Source: Budorcas taxicolor (Eukaryota; Chordata; Mammalia; Artiodactyla; Bovidae). From it: DNA of 64,000 bases. This document shows positions 45,346 to 57,629 of the stretch, one piece after another; the stretch's first letter is position 1, and every line of letters begins with the position of its first letter. The stretch is taken from positions 76,991,067 through 77,055,066 of the forward strand of contig NC_068912.1 in assembly GCF_023091745.1 (NCBI RefSeq), in the 5' to 3' direction. The translations under genes were made by a program, and so were the position numbers. Below the pieces are notes generated by a model. The model worked only from the letters and a program-made list of their open reading frames with translations. It was not told the DNA's origin and made no database searches.

Positions 45346-46209
45346 AACATCCGGTTTCCTGCCCCATCCATCAGTTTAGTCCTCATAGCTCTTATCTGGC
45401 TTTTGTTTTGTGCTCCTCTGCATTGTTAGATGTAATTTTCTCTGTCTGGCCTTCTTTGCTGATTTTTAAGAATTCCGGGATATTGAGCTGTTCTCATAAA
45501 GGTTGTTCTCAAGTTTTCATATTTATATCTTTTCAATGTGTGAAATTATATACATTGTACATTGACACTCCTAAAGTGACGGTTCTGAGCTTATTTTATA
45601 CTTTTGTTTGTCAAACAATGAGAAAGAGTTTGAACTTTGAAATGGAGGTACTTCTGGGATGGCAACAATTTTTATTTGTCCTGTTATGTGGAAGTTTTAT
45701 TGGATTTGCCCTTCTAATTTTATAATGAGTGAAAAACAGTGATAAATAAAATTGTGAGATGATAGGAGACATCCCCTAAGTGGCAGATCCATGGCTCAAA
45801 TGGATGTTTATTGAAGTTCAGTCTGTATCTGTGTTCAACTGTGAAGTATAAGAATAAAATAAAAGGTCATCCATGAAACACTGGAGTCTATTTTCTCAGA
45901 CTACCTAAAAGGATAGCAGTAGGAGAAATGAAGAAACCTCTAGGTTATGAATTGTGTATCTATGCAAAAATTATTGCTATAATTTGAATGCCCAGAGGAG
46001 TTCAAGGCTGAGAGAGATATTGCCAGAGGTAATGCTCACACAGATTCCTCCCTCAAGGAGAGAATGCCAGAGTTCAACTCTTCTAGACAAAAACTTCAAA
46101 AAGGAAAAAGCTGCTACCATAAAATCATCATTATAAGCTCCGGTTCAATTTCCTGAACAATCTCATTTTGTAAATCTTTTTTCCTCACAATAAAATGATT
46201 TTCCCCCCC
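45346..46209. other. Unique non-coding DNA
   Basis: The 105-codon frame at 45408-45725 is cysteine- and phenylalanine-rich but has no recognisable domain. Its base composition is that of AT-rich background. Confidence 0.45.
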
Positions 46210-46344
46210 TGTTCACACTATGCCATTTTTAGAAAGTGAGTTCCTTACAGGCAGGAATATGTTTTGTTCACTGAAGGGCTCCATGCACCCAGATCAGTAC
46301 CTGGTGCAAAGTCATCACTTCATAGGTATTTACTGAATTTAATT
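46210..46344 (+). mobile_element. L2 LINE 3' end, sense
   Basis: It reads gaaagtgagttccttacagg, tatgttttgttcactgaagg and taggtatttactgaattt, typical of the L2 terminus. Confidence 0.65.
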
Positions 46345-46356
46345 CAAGTAAACTCA

Positions 46357-47047
46357 CAAAAACAGAAATATATACAAATGGAACAAGATAAAGAGTCCAG
46401 AGATAAACCCACGCACCTATGGGTACCTTATTTTTGACAAAGGAGGCAAGAATATACAATGGGGCAGGGATAGCCTCTTCAATAAGTGGTGCTATAATAA
46501 GTGGCAATAAGTGGACAGCTACATGTAAAGAATGAAATTAGAATACTCCCTAACACCATCACAAAGATAAACTTAAAATGGATTAAAGACCTAAAATGTA
46601 TGACCAGAAACTACAAAACTCTTAGAGGAAAACATAGGCAAAACACTCGATGACAAATCAAAGCAAGATCCTCCATGACCCACCTCCTAGAGTAATGGAA
46701 ATAAAAACAAAAATAAACAAGTGGGACCCAATTAAACTTAAAAGTTTTTTACACAGCAAAGGAAACTAAATAAGTGAAAAGACAACCCTTAGGATGGGAT
46801 AAAATAATAGCAAAGGAAACAACTTCCAAAATACATAAGCAGCTCATACAAGTCAAAACCAGAAAAACAAACAATCCATTCAAAAAGTGGGAAAAATACC
46901 TAAGCAAACGTTTCTCCAAAGAAGACATACAAATGGCTAACAAATATATGAAAAGATGCTCAACATTGCTCATTATTAGAGAAATGCAAATTAAAACTAC
47001 AGTGAGATATCACCTCACATCAGTCAGACATCATCAAAGTCTACAAA
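46357..47047 (+). mobile_element. L1 internal fragment lacking its 3' end
   Basis: 691 bp of L1 ORF2 sequence in sense, starting at aaaaacagaaatatatac and ending at cagacatcatcaaagtctac plus aaa. The L1 3' UTR and poly(A) tail are absent, yet a perfect 12-bp repeat, caagtaaactca, flanks it at 46345-46356 and 47048-47059. Frame fragments include 46774-47070. Confidence 0.9.
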
Positions 47048-47059
47048 CAAGTAAACTCA

Positions 47060-47611
47060 AGTTGAAATAAGGTAATACTTTATAAAACTATTTGTGGTAT
47101 TCAGTTTTCTCTTTAATAATCATGTGTGCCTGGTATAACCCAGGAGTTTAAGAAACCCTAAAATAGAGAATACAATTAGGAGTTTACTATTTTAGCTCTC
47201 TCAGGTCCAGGAAAGTTAAGCACCAGGTTAGGTTCTGTTTTGCACTAAACGTGTAATATTGATCAAGTCACTTAACCTCCATGAATCAGACTTAAGATAA
47301 ATAAATAATGTCATATTTATTTATTTATATATTTGCAATATTTATCTATCGATATATCTCTGAACTGTTTATCTAAATATCTGCCACACAGAATTAGGAC
47401 ACCTTATAAGAATATATATGCTGAACCAAAACAAATTAGATAAACTGAATAAACAAATACATAAATACATGTAAGTTTCAAATAAAATATAGGCTAAAGG
47501 AGAAGATATGACAAAGAAACAAGCTTTGTTTTGTTTTCAGTTTTAAGAAATGATGCCAACATTGCAGGCTGATGTATCGAATGATTTTATGTGATAACTT
47601 GTAACTTGGCA
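47060..47611. other. Unique AT-rich DNA
   Basis: It includes TTTA/ATAA-rich patches at 47310-47350. No gene is seen. Confidence 0.45.
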
Positions 47612-47822
47612 GGTTTACCTGGTGGCTCAGACAGTAAAGAATCTGCCTGCATGCAGAAGACCTGGGTTCAATCCCTAGGTCGAGAAGATCCCCTGGAGAA
47701 GGGAATGGCAACCCACTCCAGTATTCTTGCCTGAAGAATCCCATGGACAGAGGAGCCTGGCGGGCTACATGGGGTCCATGGGGTTGCAGAGTTGGGCACA
47801 AGTGAGCAACTTACTGCTAACA
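47612..47822 (+). mobile_element. Bov-tA SINE, sense
   Basis: Head aggtttacctggtggctcag, B-box-like ggttcaatccctaggt, body cccactccagtattcttgcc to gttgggcacaagtgagcaac. It is complete but mutated. Confidence 0.9.
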
Positions 47823-47999
47823 CAATTTGTTAAGATTAACACATTTTACACCTTTTATTTGTAGTAGTTGTTGTAATCTTAAAGATGAGTAGGAAAACTT
47901 CATGTTTATATGCCTTCACACCATTTTGGCATTAATCTCCCCTCTGCACTGTAATGTTTGTGATTGTTGTGAATGTTTAGTGAGTATTATTGAGGGTGA
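47823..47999. other. Unique DNA
   Basis: No gene or repeat is recognised. Confidence 0.4.
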
Positions 48000-48505
48000 C
48001 CCAGAGTGTGTGAAAGATTATGTGCTAAGATGGCCACCAGCAACCCCTCCTATTCCTACATGAGTGCTGGCCTCTCCTCTAGAAGTGTAGTTTATTTTCC
48101 TTTCTCTTAAATCTGGGATGACCTTGCTTTGTCCAAAAGAATGGGACAGAAGTAATATTGCACCAAGCTTTGTGAAGCATTGCAACTTGTACTTTCATTC
48201 TTTTTAGAGCCCTCTGAGACACAGTATAAAAGAGTCCATCTATTCTGCTCAACAGAGAAGCCATAAGAAGAGAAACAGTCCCAGCTATCCTAGGCTGTTT
48301 CAGCCACACTAGCTGGAGCTCCAGACAGGTAAGTGAAAACATCTGAGATCCTCCAGCCCAGGTGAGCCATCCCAGCCAAGACTACACGGGACAGAGAAGA
48401 GCACCCTGCCCAAATCCTGCCTAATTTGGAGAATTGTAGGAAAAATGTGGCTGTTGTTGCTAGCCACTCATTTTTGGTATGGCTCACTATGCAGCTGTAG
48501 ATCCG
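48000..48505 (+). mobile_element. MLT1-type MaLR LTR, sense
   Basis: The order tgaccttgctttgtccaaaa, gagccatcccagccaagact, ttggagaattgtaggaaaaa, gtggctgttgttgctagcca matches an old MLT1 LTR. It is a solo or partial LTR with no internal sequence recognised beside it. Confidence 0.65.
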
Positions 48506-49359
48506 CAGCATGGTCTTCCCTGGGAAGAATCCCAGCCTCAGAAGCACCCTATCCAATAGTAGTTTGTTTCCTTTGTCTCATGTTTTCATCTTCTGTCCTG
48601 AGCAACTTCCTCCTTATTTCTTCAGTTACCGCTCCACTATCTGATCTATCCACTCTCCATGGATTTTCAAGGAAGATGAGTGATGTTGTGAAAAAGGTCT
48701 TGACCTTTGATTGGTACCCTCAGAGGAGACTATCAGGTATGAACATGAAGCAAAGATAGTATTTAAAACAGAGTTGTTTGGCAATATAGAAAAGGAAATC
48801 TAGGCCTTTGTAAACCAAATACCAGAAACTAGTGTCACGGTGGCTTGTTCACATAAGGCAAAAAAAGGAAGGAAAATGACATTAGTCAATCCCAATGGAC
48901 CCTAATAAGGTATTGGTATTGTGAAGGAAATGCAACATCACTTCCTTTATGAAATGAAAAAAAAAAAGATTTACATACACACAAACATGTCCTTTTTATT
49001 TTCAGTTTTAATGTACTGTACAATCAATATTTTAATAACAAGGAAAAGAATAAAATAAGCCACAATCTTACTACCAAATGCAATTGTTTTCATTTTGCCA
49101 AGTTCCTTTCCAGTCATCTTCCATGGGCATTAAGTATAAACCCTTATTTTTAGCTAGTTAATTATCCAACTTCTCTTTCACAGGCATAAAGACCAATAGG
49201 AACCCAAAGGAGTGAGAGAAGCTGAAAATAAGGGAACTGTGCCTCTTGTCTCCATGGAAGCTTTGGAGAAAAGGTGTTAATGGTTAATTTATTTCTTATT
49301 TATTCAGTCAATGAACATTATTGCAGGTATTTTAAGTACTTTCCATTTCTTAACATTCT
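48506..49359. other. Unique non-coding DNA
   Basis: An A run lies at about 48958-48967. No gene is seen. The open frame at 48445-48759 begins inside the LTR and is not recognised. Confidence 0.4.
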
Positions 49360-49490
49360 TCAGCTGTGTAATTACTTGTTCATTGGTCTTCTGCCTAATT
49401 AGACTGTGAGCTGTACATGGCCACATCTGTTTTATCTTCTTCACAACTATTTTTCCTAGCATTTAAATAAACATTTGTTGGATTGACGTA
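49360..49490 (+). mobile_element. L2 LINE 3' end, sense
   Basis: It reads ctaattagactgtgagctgt, then tagcatttaaataaacattt, then gttggattga. Confidence 0.6.
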
Positions 49491-50042
49491 CAGGAATTGC
49501 AAGTCAGGAAAATACATTTACCAAACCAGAGATAGAAGGAAGAAAGAAGAAATGGTTGATGTTAAATTAAATAGTGGGTAAGAGTCTATATATTAAAACA
49601 AAAACATGCATGCCCTAATGGACTTTAAAATAAATGTGGTCTATTTGATTAATGCTGTTAGTTAGAATTTGGGTCTTCTGGAAAAGAAAATGATGAAACC
49701 ATCTCCGGAGACATCGTGTATTCAGTTCATTTAATATTTATATGGAGCTTCTTAACTCAGCATTCTCAAGGAGACCAAAACTGATCATTGGAAAGTGCAG
49801 TGATACTCAGGAGGATGGGGTGAGAGCACTCCCCACTCTCCCAGTCCCAGATAAATCAACATAGATTGAGTTAAATTTAGGTACTCTCCTGAAGGGTGGA
49901 GGAAGTACTCTCAAATATTCAGAAAGGAGCTATCCTTTCTCATCTCTTTCTCCACAAATTTCTGGTAGAGGTTTAAAAAGTAGGTTTGCTATTACAAGCA
50001 ATAAAGAATGTTAGAGTAGAGATCAAAAAGACACCCCAAAAT
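49491..50042. other. Unique non-coding DNA
   Basis: No gene or repeat is recognised. Confidence 0.45.
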
Positions 50043-50052
50043 TCAATGGCTT

Positions 50053-50161
50053 GTGTCTATGCATGCTCAGTCATATCTGACTCTTTGCAACCCCATGGAC
50101 TGTAGCTGGCCAGGTTCCGCTGTCCATGGGATTTTCCAAGCAAGAATACTGGAGTGGGTTG
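50053..50161 (-). mobile_element. Bov-tA body fragment, antisense, with target duplication
   Basis: It reads ctcagtcatatctgactctt to gcaagaatactggagtgggt. A 10-bp repeat, tcaatggctt, flanks it at 50043-50052 and 50162-50171. Confidence 0.92.
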
Positions 50162-50302
50162 TCAATGGCTTAAAGAAGATATTGTGCTCTCTTGTAATAG
50201 TCTACAGGCAGGCAGACCAGGCCAGAAGACAGATTTACTCTACAAAATAATTGAGATTTAGATTTTTTTTTTTCCATCTTGTTGATCCATTATCCACTAC
50301 TG

Positions 50303-50454
50303 AGGCTGTACTTCTCAAACCTTAATGTTTATTCAAACTACCCAAGGTTCTTACTAAGATGCAGATTCTGGTTCAGTGGGACTAGGATGGGGCCCAAGAT
50401 TATGTATTTCTAAAAAGCATCCAGGTGATGTTGATTCTGCTAATTCAAAGATCA
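50303..50454 (+). mobile_element. MER5-type hAT element
   Basis: The run gtacttctcaaaccttaatg, atgcagattctggttcagtg, gcatccaggtgatgttgatt matches a MER5-class non-autonomous hAT element. Its right end is cut by the BovB insertion. Confidence 0.7.
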
Positions 50455-50462
50455 CACTAGGG

Positions 50463-50939
50463 ATCCAGTTCCAGTTCAGCCACTCAGTGGTGTCCAACTC
50501 TTTGTGACCCCATGAATCGCAGCACGTCAGGCCTCCCTGTCCATTACCAACTTCCAGAGCTTACTCAAACTCATCTCCATCGAGTCAGTGATGCCATTCA
50601 GCCATCTCATCCTCTGTTGTCCCCTTCTCCTCCTGCCCTCAATCCCTCCCAGCATCAGGCTCTTTTCCAATGAGTCAACTCTTCGCGTGAAGTGGCCAAA
50701 GTACTGGAGTTTCAGCTTTAGCATCAGTCCTTCCAATGAACACCCAGGACTGATCTCCTTTAGAATGGACTGGTTGGATCTCCTTGCAGTCCAAGGCACT
50801 CTCAAGAGTCTTCTCCAACACCACAGTTCAAAAGCATCAATTCTTCGGTGCTCAGCTTTCTTCACAGTCCATCTCTCACATCCATACATGACCACTGGAA
50901 AAACCATAGCCTTGACTAGATGGACCTTTGTTGGTAAGG
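50463..50939 (-). mobile_element. BovB 3' fragment, antisense, with target duplication
   Basis: 477 bp of BovB 3' sequence in reverse, flanked by cactaggg at 50455-50462 and 50940-50947. Its 5' truncation lies in gacctttgttggta. The minus-strand frame at 50527-50907 (126 codons) is a readable BovB C-terminus with no start or catalytic core. Confidence 0.93.
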
Positions 50940-50947
50940 CACTAGGG

Positions 50948-51652
50948 TGGCACTGTCATAACCTGCATTTTCAAAACTAGGTGACTGGCATGTTTCCAGT
51001 TTTCAAGAAGGGAAAAGAAAACAGGTCCAGAGCAAAAAGTTTCCTTAAAGTAAACAATGTAGAAATTATGTGAATACCTTCTGCTAAGTATGACCACCAT
51101 GAGTGGGTCCCAGGGGCTGGCAAATATGCTTAGTCTCTAGAAAATAGCCATGTTGCCAATAAAAATGTAGAATACAGGAGGTAAGCACTAATATCCTAGG
51201 AGAAAAATAGTGACTATTGGGGGACAGTTATCAGTCTACACACAAAAACTAAGGAAGCAGGAACTTATAATTAAGCAAGAGAGATGAAACACACACAAAA
51301 AAAACAGGCTGTATGGGCTAGATAAGATCCTGAAACCTAAGAAGACAGCTTTAGCAAAACCTATTGGCTCAGAAGTCTATGGACATCGACAGCATTCCAT
51401 TTTCAGTTTTCAACCTCTGGTGTGCTTTGCTTGCATTTCCTCTGTGACTTGTTCTTGGGGGTTGCTGACAATATGATAGGTAACCAGGAATGACTCAGAG
51501 ACTATTTTAGAGACACTGAGTAGACTCTTAACATTTGCCTATGATTTGGGAAAATAGATGTAAACAATAACCAAAAACATAGCTAAAGGTGTCATTAAAG
51601 ACATTAGGCTAAATAATAAGAAAATCCAAGCATATATTAGGAACTTCTAGTC
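50948..51652. other. Unique non-coding DNA
   Basis: A short CA/A-rich stretch lies at 51289-51306. No gene is seen. Confidence 0.45.
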
Positions 51653-53960
51653 TATGCCCCAACCAGTAACGCTGAAGAAACTGAAGTTGAACGGTTTTAT
51701 GAAGACCTACAAGATCTTTTAGAACTAACATCCCAAAAAGATGTCCTTTTCATTATAGGGGACTGGAATGCAAAAGTAGGAAGTCAAGAAACACCTGGAC
51801 TAACAGGCAAATTTGGCCTTGGAATGCAGAATGAAGCAGGGCAAAGACTAATACAGTTTTGCCAAGTAAATGCACTGGTCATAGCAAACACCCTCTTCCA
51901 ACAACACAAGAGAAGACTTTACACATGGACATCACCAGATGGTCAACACTGAAATCAGATTGATTATATTCTTTGCAGCCAAAGATGGAGAAGCTCTATA
52001 CAGTCAACAAAAATGACACTGGGAGCTGACTGTGGCTCAGATCATGAACTCCCTATTGCCAAATTCAGACTTAAATTGAAGAAAGTAGGGAAAACCGCTA
52101 GACCATTCAGATATGACCTAAATCAAATCCCTCATGATTATACAGTGGAAGTGAGAAATAGATTTAAGGGTCTAGATCTGATAGATAGAGTGTCTGATGA
52201 ACTATGGAATGAGGTTCGTGACATTGTACAGGAGACAGGGATCAAGACCATCCCCATGGAAAAGAAATGCAAAAAAGCAAAATGGCTGTCTGGGGAGGCC
52301 TTACAAATAGCTGTGAAAAGAAGAGAGGCGAAAAGCAAAGGAGAAAAGCAAAGATATAGGCATCTGAATGCAGAGTTCCAAAGAATAGCAAGAAGAGATA
52401 AGAAAGCCTTCTTCAGTGATCAATGCAAAGAAATAGAGGAAAAGAACAGAATGAGAAAGACTAGAGATCTCTTCAAGAAAATTATAGATATCAAGGGAAC
52501 ATTTCATGCAAAGATGGGCTCGATAAAGGACAGAAATGGTCTGGACCTAACAGAAGCAGAAGATATTAAGAAGAGGTGGCAAGAATACACGGAAGATCTG
52601 TACAAAAAAGATCTTCATGACCCAGATAATCATGATGATGTGATCACTAATCTAGAGCCAGACATCTTGGAATGTGAAATCAAGTGGGCCTTAGAAAGCA
52701 TCACTACAAACAAAGCTAGTGGAGGTGATGGAATTCCAGTTGAGCTGTTTCAAATCCTGAAAGATGATGCTGTGAAAGTGCTGCACTCAATATGTCAGCA
52801 AGTTTGGAAAACTCAGCAGTGGCCACAGGACTGGAAAAGGTCAGTTTTCATTCCAATCCCAAAGAAAGGCAATGCCAAAGAATGCTCAAACTACTGCACA
52901 ATTGCACTCATCTCACATGCTAGTAAAGTAATGCTCAAAATTCTCCAAGCCAGACCAGCAATATGTGAACCGTGAACTCCCTGATGTTCAAGCTGGTTTT
53001 AGAAAAGGCAGAGGAACCAGAGATCAAATTGCCAACATCCGCTGGATCATGGAAAAAGCAAGAGAATTCCAGAAAAACATGTATTTCTGCTTTATTGATT
53101 ATGCCAAAACCTTTGACTGTGTGGATCACAATAAACTGTGGAAAATTCTGAAAGAGATGGGAATACCAGACCACCTAACCTGCCTCTTGAGAAATCTGTA
53201 TGCAGGTCAGGAAGCAATAGTTAGAACAGGACATGGAACAACAGACTGGTTCCAAATAGGAAAAGGAGTACGTCGAGGCTGTATATTGTCACCCTGCTTA
53301 TTTAACTTTTATGCAGAGTACATCATGAGAAACGCTGGACTGGAAGAAACACAAGCTGGAATCAAGATTGTCGGGAGAAATATCAATAACCTCAGATATG
53401 GAGATGACACCACCCTTATGGCAGAAAGTGAAGAGGAGCTAAAAAGCCTCTTGATGAAAGTGAAAGAGGAAAGTGAAAAAGTTGACTTAAAGGTCAACAT
53501 TCAGAAAACGAAGATCTAGGCATCTGGTCCCATCACTTCATTGGAAATAGATGGGGAAACAGTAGAAACAGTGTCAGACTTTATTTTTCTGGGCTCCAGA
53601 ATCACTGCAGATGGTGACTGCAGCCATGAAATTAAAAGACACTTACTCCTTGGAAGAAAAGTTATGACCAACTTAGATAGCATATTCAAAAGCAGAGACG
53701 TTACTTCACCGACTAAGGTCTGTGTAGTCAAGGCTATGGTTTTTCCTGTGGTCATGTATGGATATGAGAGTTGGACTGTGAAGAAGGCTGAGTGCCGAAG
53801 AATTGATGCTTTTGAACTGTGGTGTTGGAGAAGACTCTTGAGAGTCCCTTGGACTGCAAGGAGATCCAACGAGTCCATTCTGAAGGAGATCAGTCCTGGG
53901 ATTTCTTTGGAAGGAATGATGCTAAAGCTGAAGCTCCAGTACTTTGGACACCTCATGTGA
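51653..53960 (+). pseudogene. BovB endonuclease (partial) and reverse transcriptase
   Basis: The endonuclease GDWNAKVG motif is at about 51758-51781. The frame 52013-52975 (320 codons) spans the linker and the start of RT. A 2-base loss near 52955 shifts the frame, and the next frame, 52965-53519 (184 codons), carries the RT core. The catalytic box is YGDD at 53397-53408 rather than YADD, with both aspartates kept. The C-terminal frame is 53541-53960. A stop at 53517-53519 separates the last two. The endonuclease N-terminus is missing. It is the least damaged BovB coding sequence in the window. Confidence 0.9.
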
Positions 53961-54181
53961 AGAGTTGACTCATTGGAAAAGACTCTGATGCTGGGAGGGA
54001 TTGGGGGCAGGAGGAGAAGGGGATGACAGAGGATGAGATGGCTGGATGGCATCATGGACTCGATGGACATGAGTCTGAGTGAACTCTGGGAGATGATGAT
54101 GGACAGGGAGGCCTGACGTGCTGCGATTCATGGGGTTGCAAAGAGTCGGACACGACTGAGCGACTGAACTGAACTGAACTG
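51653..54181 (+). mobile_element. BovB LINE, 5'-truncated, 2.5 kb
   Basis: It starts within the endonuclease region (tctatgccccaaccagtaac) and runs to the intact 3' tail (actgagcgactgaactgaac). It is of the younger BovB type, with catattcaaaagcagagac. Loosely similar flanks (catatatt and catattta) leave the target duplication uncertain. Confidence 0.94.
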
Positions 54182-54612
54182 AGACATATTTAACATGATT
54201 TCATGATTTTTATCCCTATGACCATCAGTTTACCCAGGACATATTTCAAAATACATTTCTGGCAGCATCAGAAACAAAATTCATTGTCTAGACCTTTGGT
54301 ATGATGCACTTTTTTTTTTTTTCCAGAATCTTCAGTTGCATAATAAATTTGAGAAGCTTCCAGTCAGGAAAATTGCATCACCTTTTCTGATATTCCTACC
54401 TCATTTCAACATCTAGTTATCCTCTGTCTCAGATGAGATGCCTTTTGGATCTAATATAGTTAGAGTAACCATACTGGAACACTTCTGAAATTGAAATGGG
54501 CATTGTTAACAATTATGCCAGATCGTATACACTAGGACTATCTTGGGTAACCCAAGCGATATATAAGTTAATCTAGGTAGTACCTATCATATCTTCTTTC
54601 TTTACATATGAA
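54182..54612. other. Unique non-coding DNA
   Basis: A 13-base T run lies at about 54311-54323. No gene is seen. Confidence 0.4.
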
Positions 54613-54698
54613 ACTATATAATATATGTATATGTGTGTGTACATACATATATGTATGTATATGTACATATATATGTGTGTGTATGTATATGAACTATA
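54613..54698. repeat. TATG/TG-rich microsatellite
   Basis: Imperfect alternation of atgtatat, tgtg and acat units. It sits directly against a Bov-tA head. Confidence 0.9.
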
Positions 54699-54703
54699 TA
54701 GAG

Positions 54704-54903
54704 CTTCCCTTGTAGCTCAGTTGGTAAAGAATCTTCCTGCAATGCTGGAGACCCGGGTTCGATTCCTGGGTTGGGAAGATCTGCTGGCAAAGGAAATGGC
54801 AACCCACTCCAGTATTCTTGCCTGAAGAATTCCATGGACAGAGACACCTGGCAGGCTACAGTCCATGGGGTCGCAAAAATTGGACATGACTTAGTTTCTA
54901 AAC
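54704..54903 (+). mobile_element. Bov-tA SINE, sense
   Basis: The head gcttcccttgtagctcagtt carries an unusually good tRNA-like B-box (gggttcgattcctgg). The body runs to aattggacatgacttagttt. It is complete. Confidence 0.92.
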
Positions 54904-56084
54904 CACCATAAACTATTTAATATATACATATATATATATTATATAATTTCTTTGGCAGAAGTAGGGAATTTTAATTGTATTAGTAAGGTTCATTAAGATT
55001 GTAATGAATAATCAATTGTAGATTATCTTTGGTAATAAGAGTTTGTTGCAATAAAAATAAATTGCAGGTGTGACTGGGGAGTTGTGCAGTCACTATTGAC
55101 TCTAGTCCTGTTCTTTCAAGAATGGGTTGTTCAACATCATTCAGGATATAGACTGAGTTCCACTGTCTCCTCCTCTCTGTGTGCCATTGTTGGACAGAGA
55201 TATTGCCAAGTCCTCTCAAAGTACTTGGCTTCCTTCACATCGAGCACACTCAAGTTTGCCTTGTTAAGTCAACAGTACCCAGGGAACAAAGATGGTTTAC
55301 CTCAATGAAAATGTTGTGAACTTTATGTGGTCTTTTTGTAGGAAAAAGAAAAACTGATTGAGGATCATTTACTCTGAAGTCATAGCATGCACATAGAATA
55401 CTGTGAACATTTCTCCAATAAAACAAATCTGCTATGTTGTATATTTCCACTTATGTGTTTTGCTTTCAATACAGGAAGCATATAACTTATTGGGATACCC
55501 AATTAGGATATAATATGATTTCTATCTCTTTTTCTCTGAGACTTCACAGAGGTAAAGTAAGTAAATTGCAGAATGTGGTCCATTATGACCATAAAGCTTA
55601 TTTGTTCATTCAATTACTCCTATGTAGGATTCTGTTACCAGAAGAAGTGGAGAGAGTGAATTGATGGGCAGACAAAAATACAAATACCATCATGCTGGAC
55701 AAGTGATAAAAGCTGATAGAGTGAAGTAGAAAATGTATGGAACTTACCCCAGTGATACTGCAATGGGAGCAGCAGCTGCGCTCCAAGATGAGAGTTTAGT
55801 TTGTGTCTGGAGAAGAGTGACGTGTGGACAATATGAACTCAGAATCACACTGCCTAGAGAGGGTTTCATATTGAAAGAAAGCATTATGCAAGAAAGGGAG
55901 CTAAGGTTATAACCTGGAAAAAATCAAATGCTGCCTTAAGCCACAGGGACTCAAATGGAAGTATAAATATGATAATACATACGATAGAGACAGAAAAGTG
56001 AGGAACGAAGGGACGAGGGGTCAAGGTCAGAGATTTTTGTACATGACTTCTTAAATTTTGCACATCTGGTAGAGAATTTTTCTT
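54904..56084. other. Unique non-coding DNA
   Basis: About 1.2 kb. An AT repeat lies at 54919-54950. No gene or named element is recognised. Confidence 0.45.
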
Positions 56085-56383
56085 GGAGAGGGAGAGGATG
56101 GGATGATTTGGGAGAATGGCATTGAAACATGTATACTATCATGTAAGAATCGAATCGCCAGTCTATGTCTGATGCAGGATACAGCATGCTTGGGGCTGGT
56201 GCATGGGGATGACCCAGAAAGATGTTATGGGGAGGGAGGTGGGAGGGGGGTTCATGTTTGGGAACGCATGTACACCCGTGGTGGATTCATGTCAATGTAT
56301 AGCAAAACCAATACAGTATTGTAAAGTAAAATAAAGTAAAAATAAAAATTAAAAAAAATAAAAATAAAAAAAAAATAAATGTG
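56085..56383 (+). mobile_element. L1 3' UTR fragment, sense
   Basis: It reads agagggagaggatgggatga, gccagtctatgtctgatgca, accaatacagtattgtaaag, then an A-rich tail. It is the ruminant L1 3' end only, with no coding sequence. Confidence 0.92.
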
Positions 56384-56654
56384 GATCCTAGCTTGTTTCA
56401 CCATGGTGAAAGATAATTCTCAAACAAGTTGAAAGGAAACAAATTAGATAAATTTCTCATTTTAAGGAAGTACACAGCATTGAGACAGAAAGTCCCTTCC
56501 ATAGACACCCCACAGCCTGGGTGAAAAACATGAAGCCAGCAAGGGAGGCCATACATGAGCAAGTGTTACAGTACTTTGAAGGCGAGAGACCCTTGAGCAT
56601 TCACTCCTTCCATGTTGTACCAAATGTCAACACTATTCATAGTCTTTGTTTTCT
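56384..56654. other. Unique DNA
   Basis: No gene or repeat is recognised. Confidence 0.4.
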
Positions 56655-56815
56655 ATTTATTTATTTTTTCAAAAAACAATTTATTTGGCTGCTCCAGCAG
56701 ACAGCATCTTCAATCTTCATTGCAGCATGTGGAATCTAGTTCCCTGACCAGTGATCAGACCTGAGACCCCTGCATTAGGAGTGCAGAGTCTTAGCCACTG
56801 GACCACCACCAAAGT
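56655..56815 (-). mobile_element. CHR-family SINE, antisense
   Basis: It reads tatttattttttcaaaaaac, atttatttggctgctccagc, tagttccctgaccagtgatc, tcttagccactggaccacca. Confidence 0.8.
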
Positions 56816-57229
56816 CTGTATCCATAGCCTTTCTATGTGCTGCTTCCCAGCAGAGTGGAGACATGCAGTAAAGATTTATTGGATGAATGTATGACTGGTA
56901 CTATTATTTCCCTTCTCCCGCTTCAAATGCAAACAAAGCCTGAAAGTCCAGCTTCCTTCTCTCTAACCACTGTGCAGGTACCAAGTCTAGAAGTGGAATC
57001 AAACCTGAAGTGCTCCTTTTAGTATTTTCCACAAGCTACATACACTTTAACCTATTCAACTTACTAATGTCTAGACCCAGTGAATTCTGTTAACTATACT
57101 TCTTTCCAAGGCCAACAGAACTGGTTACTAGGATATAAGAAGGAGCGTGTATAGTTAACCAGCCTGAGAGACAAGGATAGAGAACCCAGGTACTAAGCAT
57201 GGGTCAAGGGCTTTTTGTGGCAGACTTTG
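56816..57229. other. Unique DNA with possible MIR/L2 traces
   Basis: gtaaagatttattggatgaa near 56870 resembles an old LINE end. No gene is seen. Confidence 0.35.
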
Positions 57230-57625
57230 AGTTGATATTTATCAAATCCATTTTCTCTTCTCCGTGAAACATTTTTCAGTCTTGTTTGCAATTAAATATG
57301 ATCATGTTTTAGCTAATAGAATGTGAACAATAGTGATATGTGCTAATTTTAGACTGGCTCAATAACTTTCCATCCTTCCATGGCATACAATCTTTGTTTT
57401 CTGGCTTAGTGATAATAAGCATTTTGACCTGGTATCTTCAAACCCATAGTTTATCACAAGATAAAGAAGTCCCAGTCTTCACTGGAAGGAGAGCCAGCTG
57501 CTACTCAGATATCTGTTTTGGATTCTATATGAGTAAGAAATAAATATCTTTTGTATTATGTCATTGAGATACTGGTGTCTATCTGCCGTAGCAAGTAGCA
57601 TTACCCTAACTGATTCCTATACACA
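57230..57625 (+). mobile_element. MLT1-type MaLR LTR, sense
   Basis: The terminal stretch tgagtaagaaataaatatct, attatgtcattgagatactg and gtagcaagtagcattaccct matches the conserved 3' end of MLT1-class LTRs. The aataaa at about 57540-57546 would be its polyadenylation signal. The 5' half is weaker. Confidence 0.65.
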
Positions 57626-57629
57626 TGAA

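Noticed and set aside
45408..45725. 105-codon hydrophobic frame
   Set aside because: AT-rich background gives phenylalanine- and leucine-rich chance frames. No motif or context supports a gene.
54704..54780. tRNA-like A and B boxes
   Set aside because: They belong to the head of a Bov-tA SINE. Related heads at 24932, 47612 and 61518 show that these are retroposons rather than tRNA genes.
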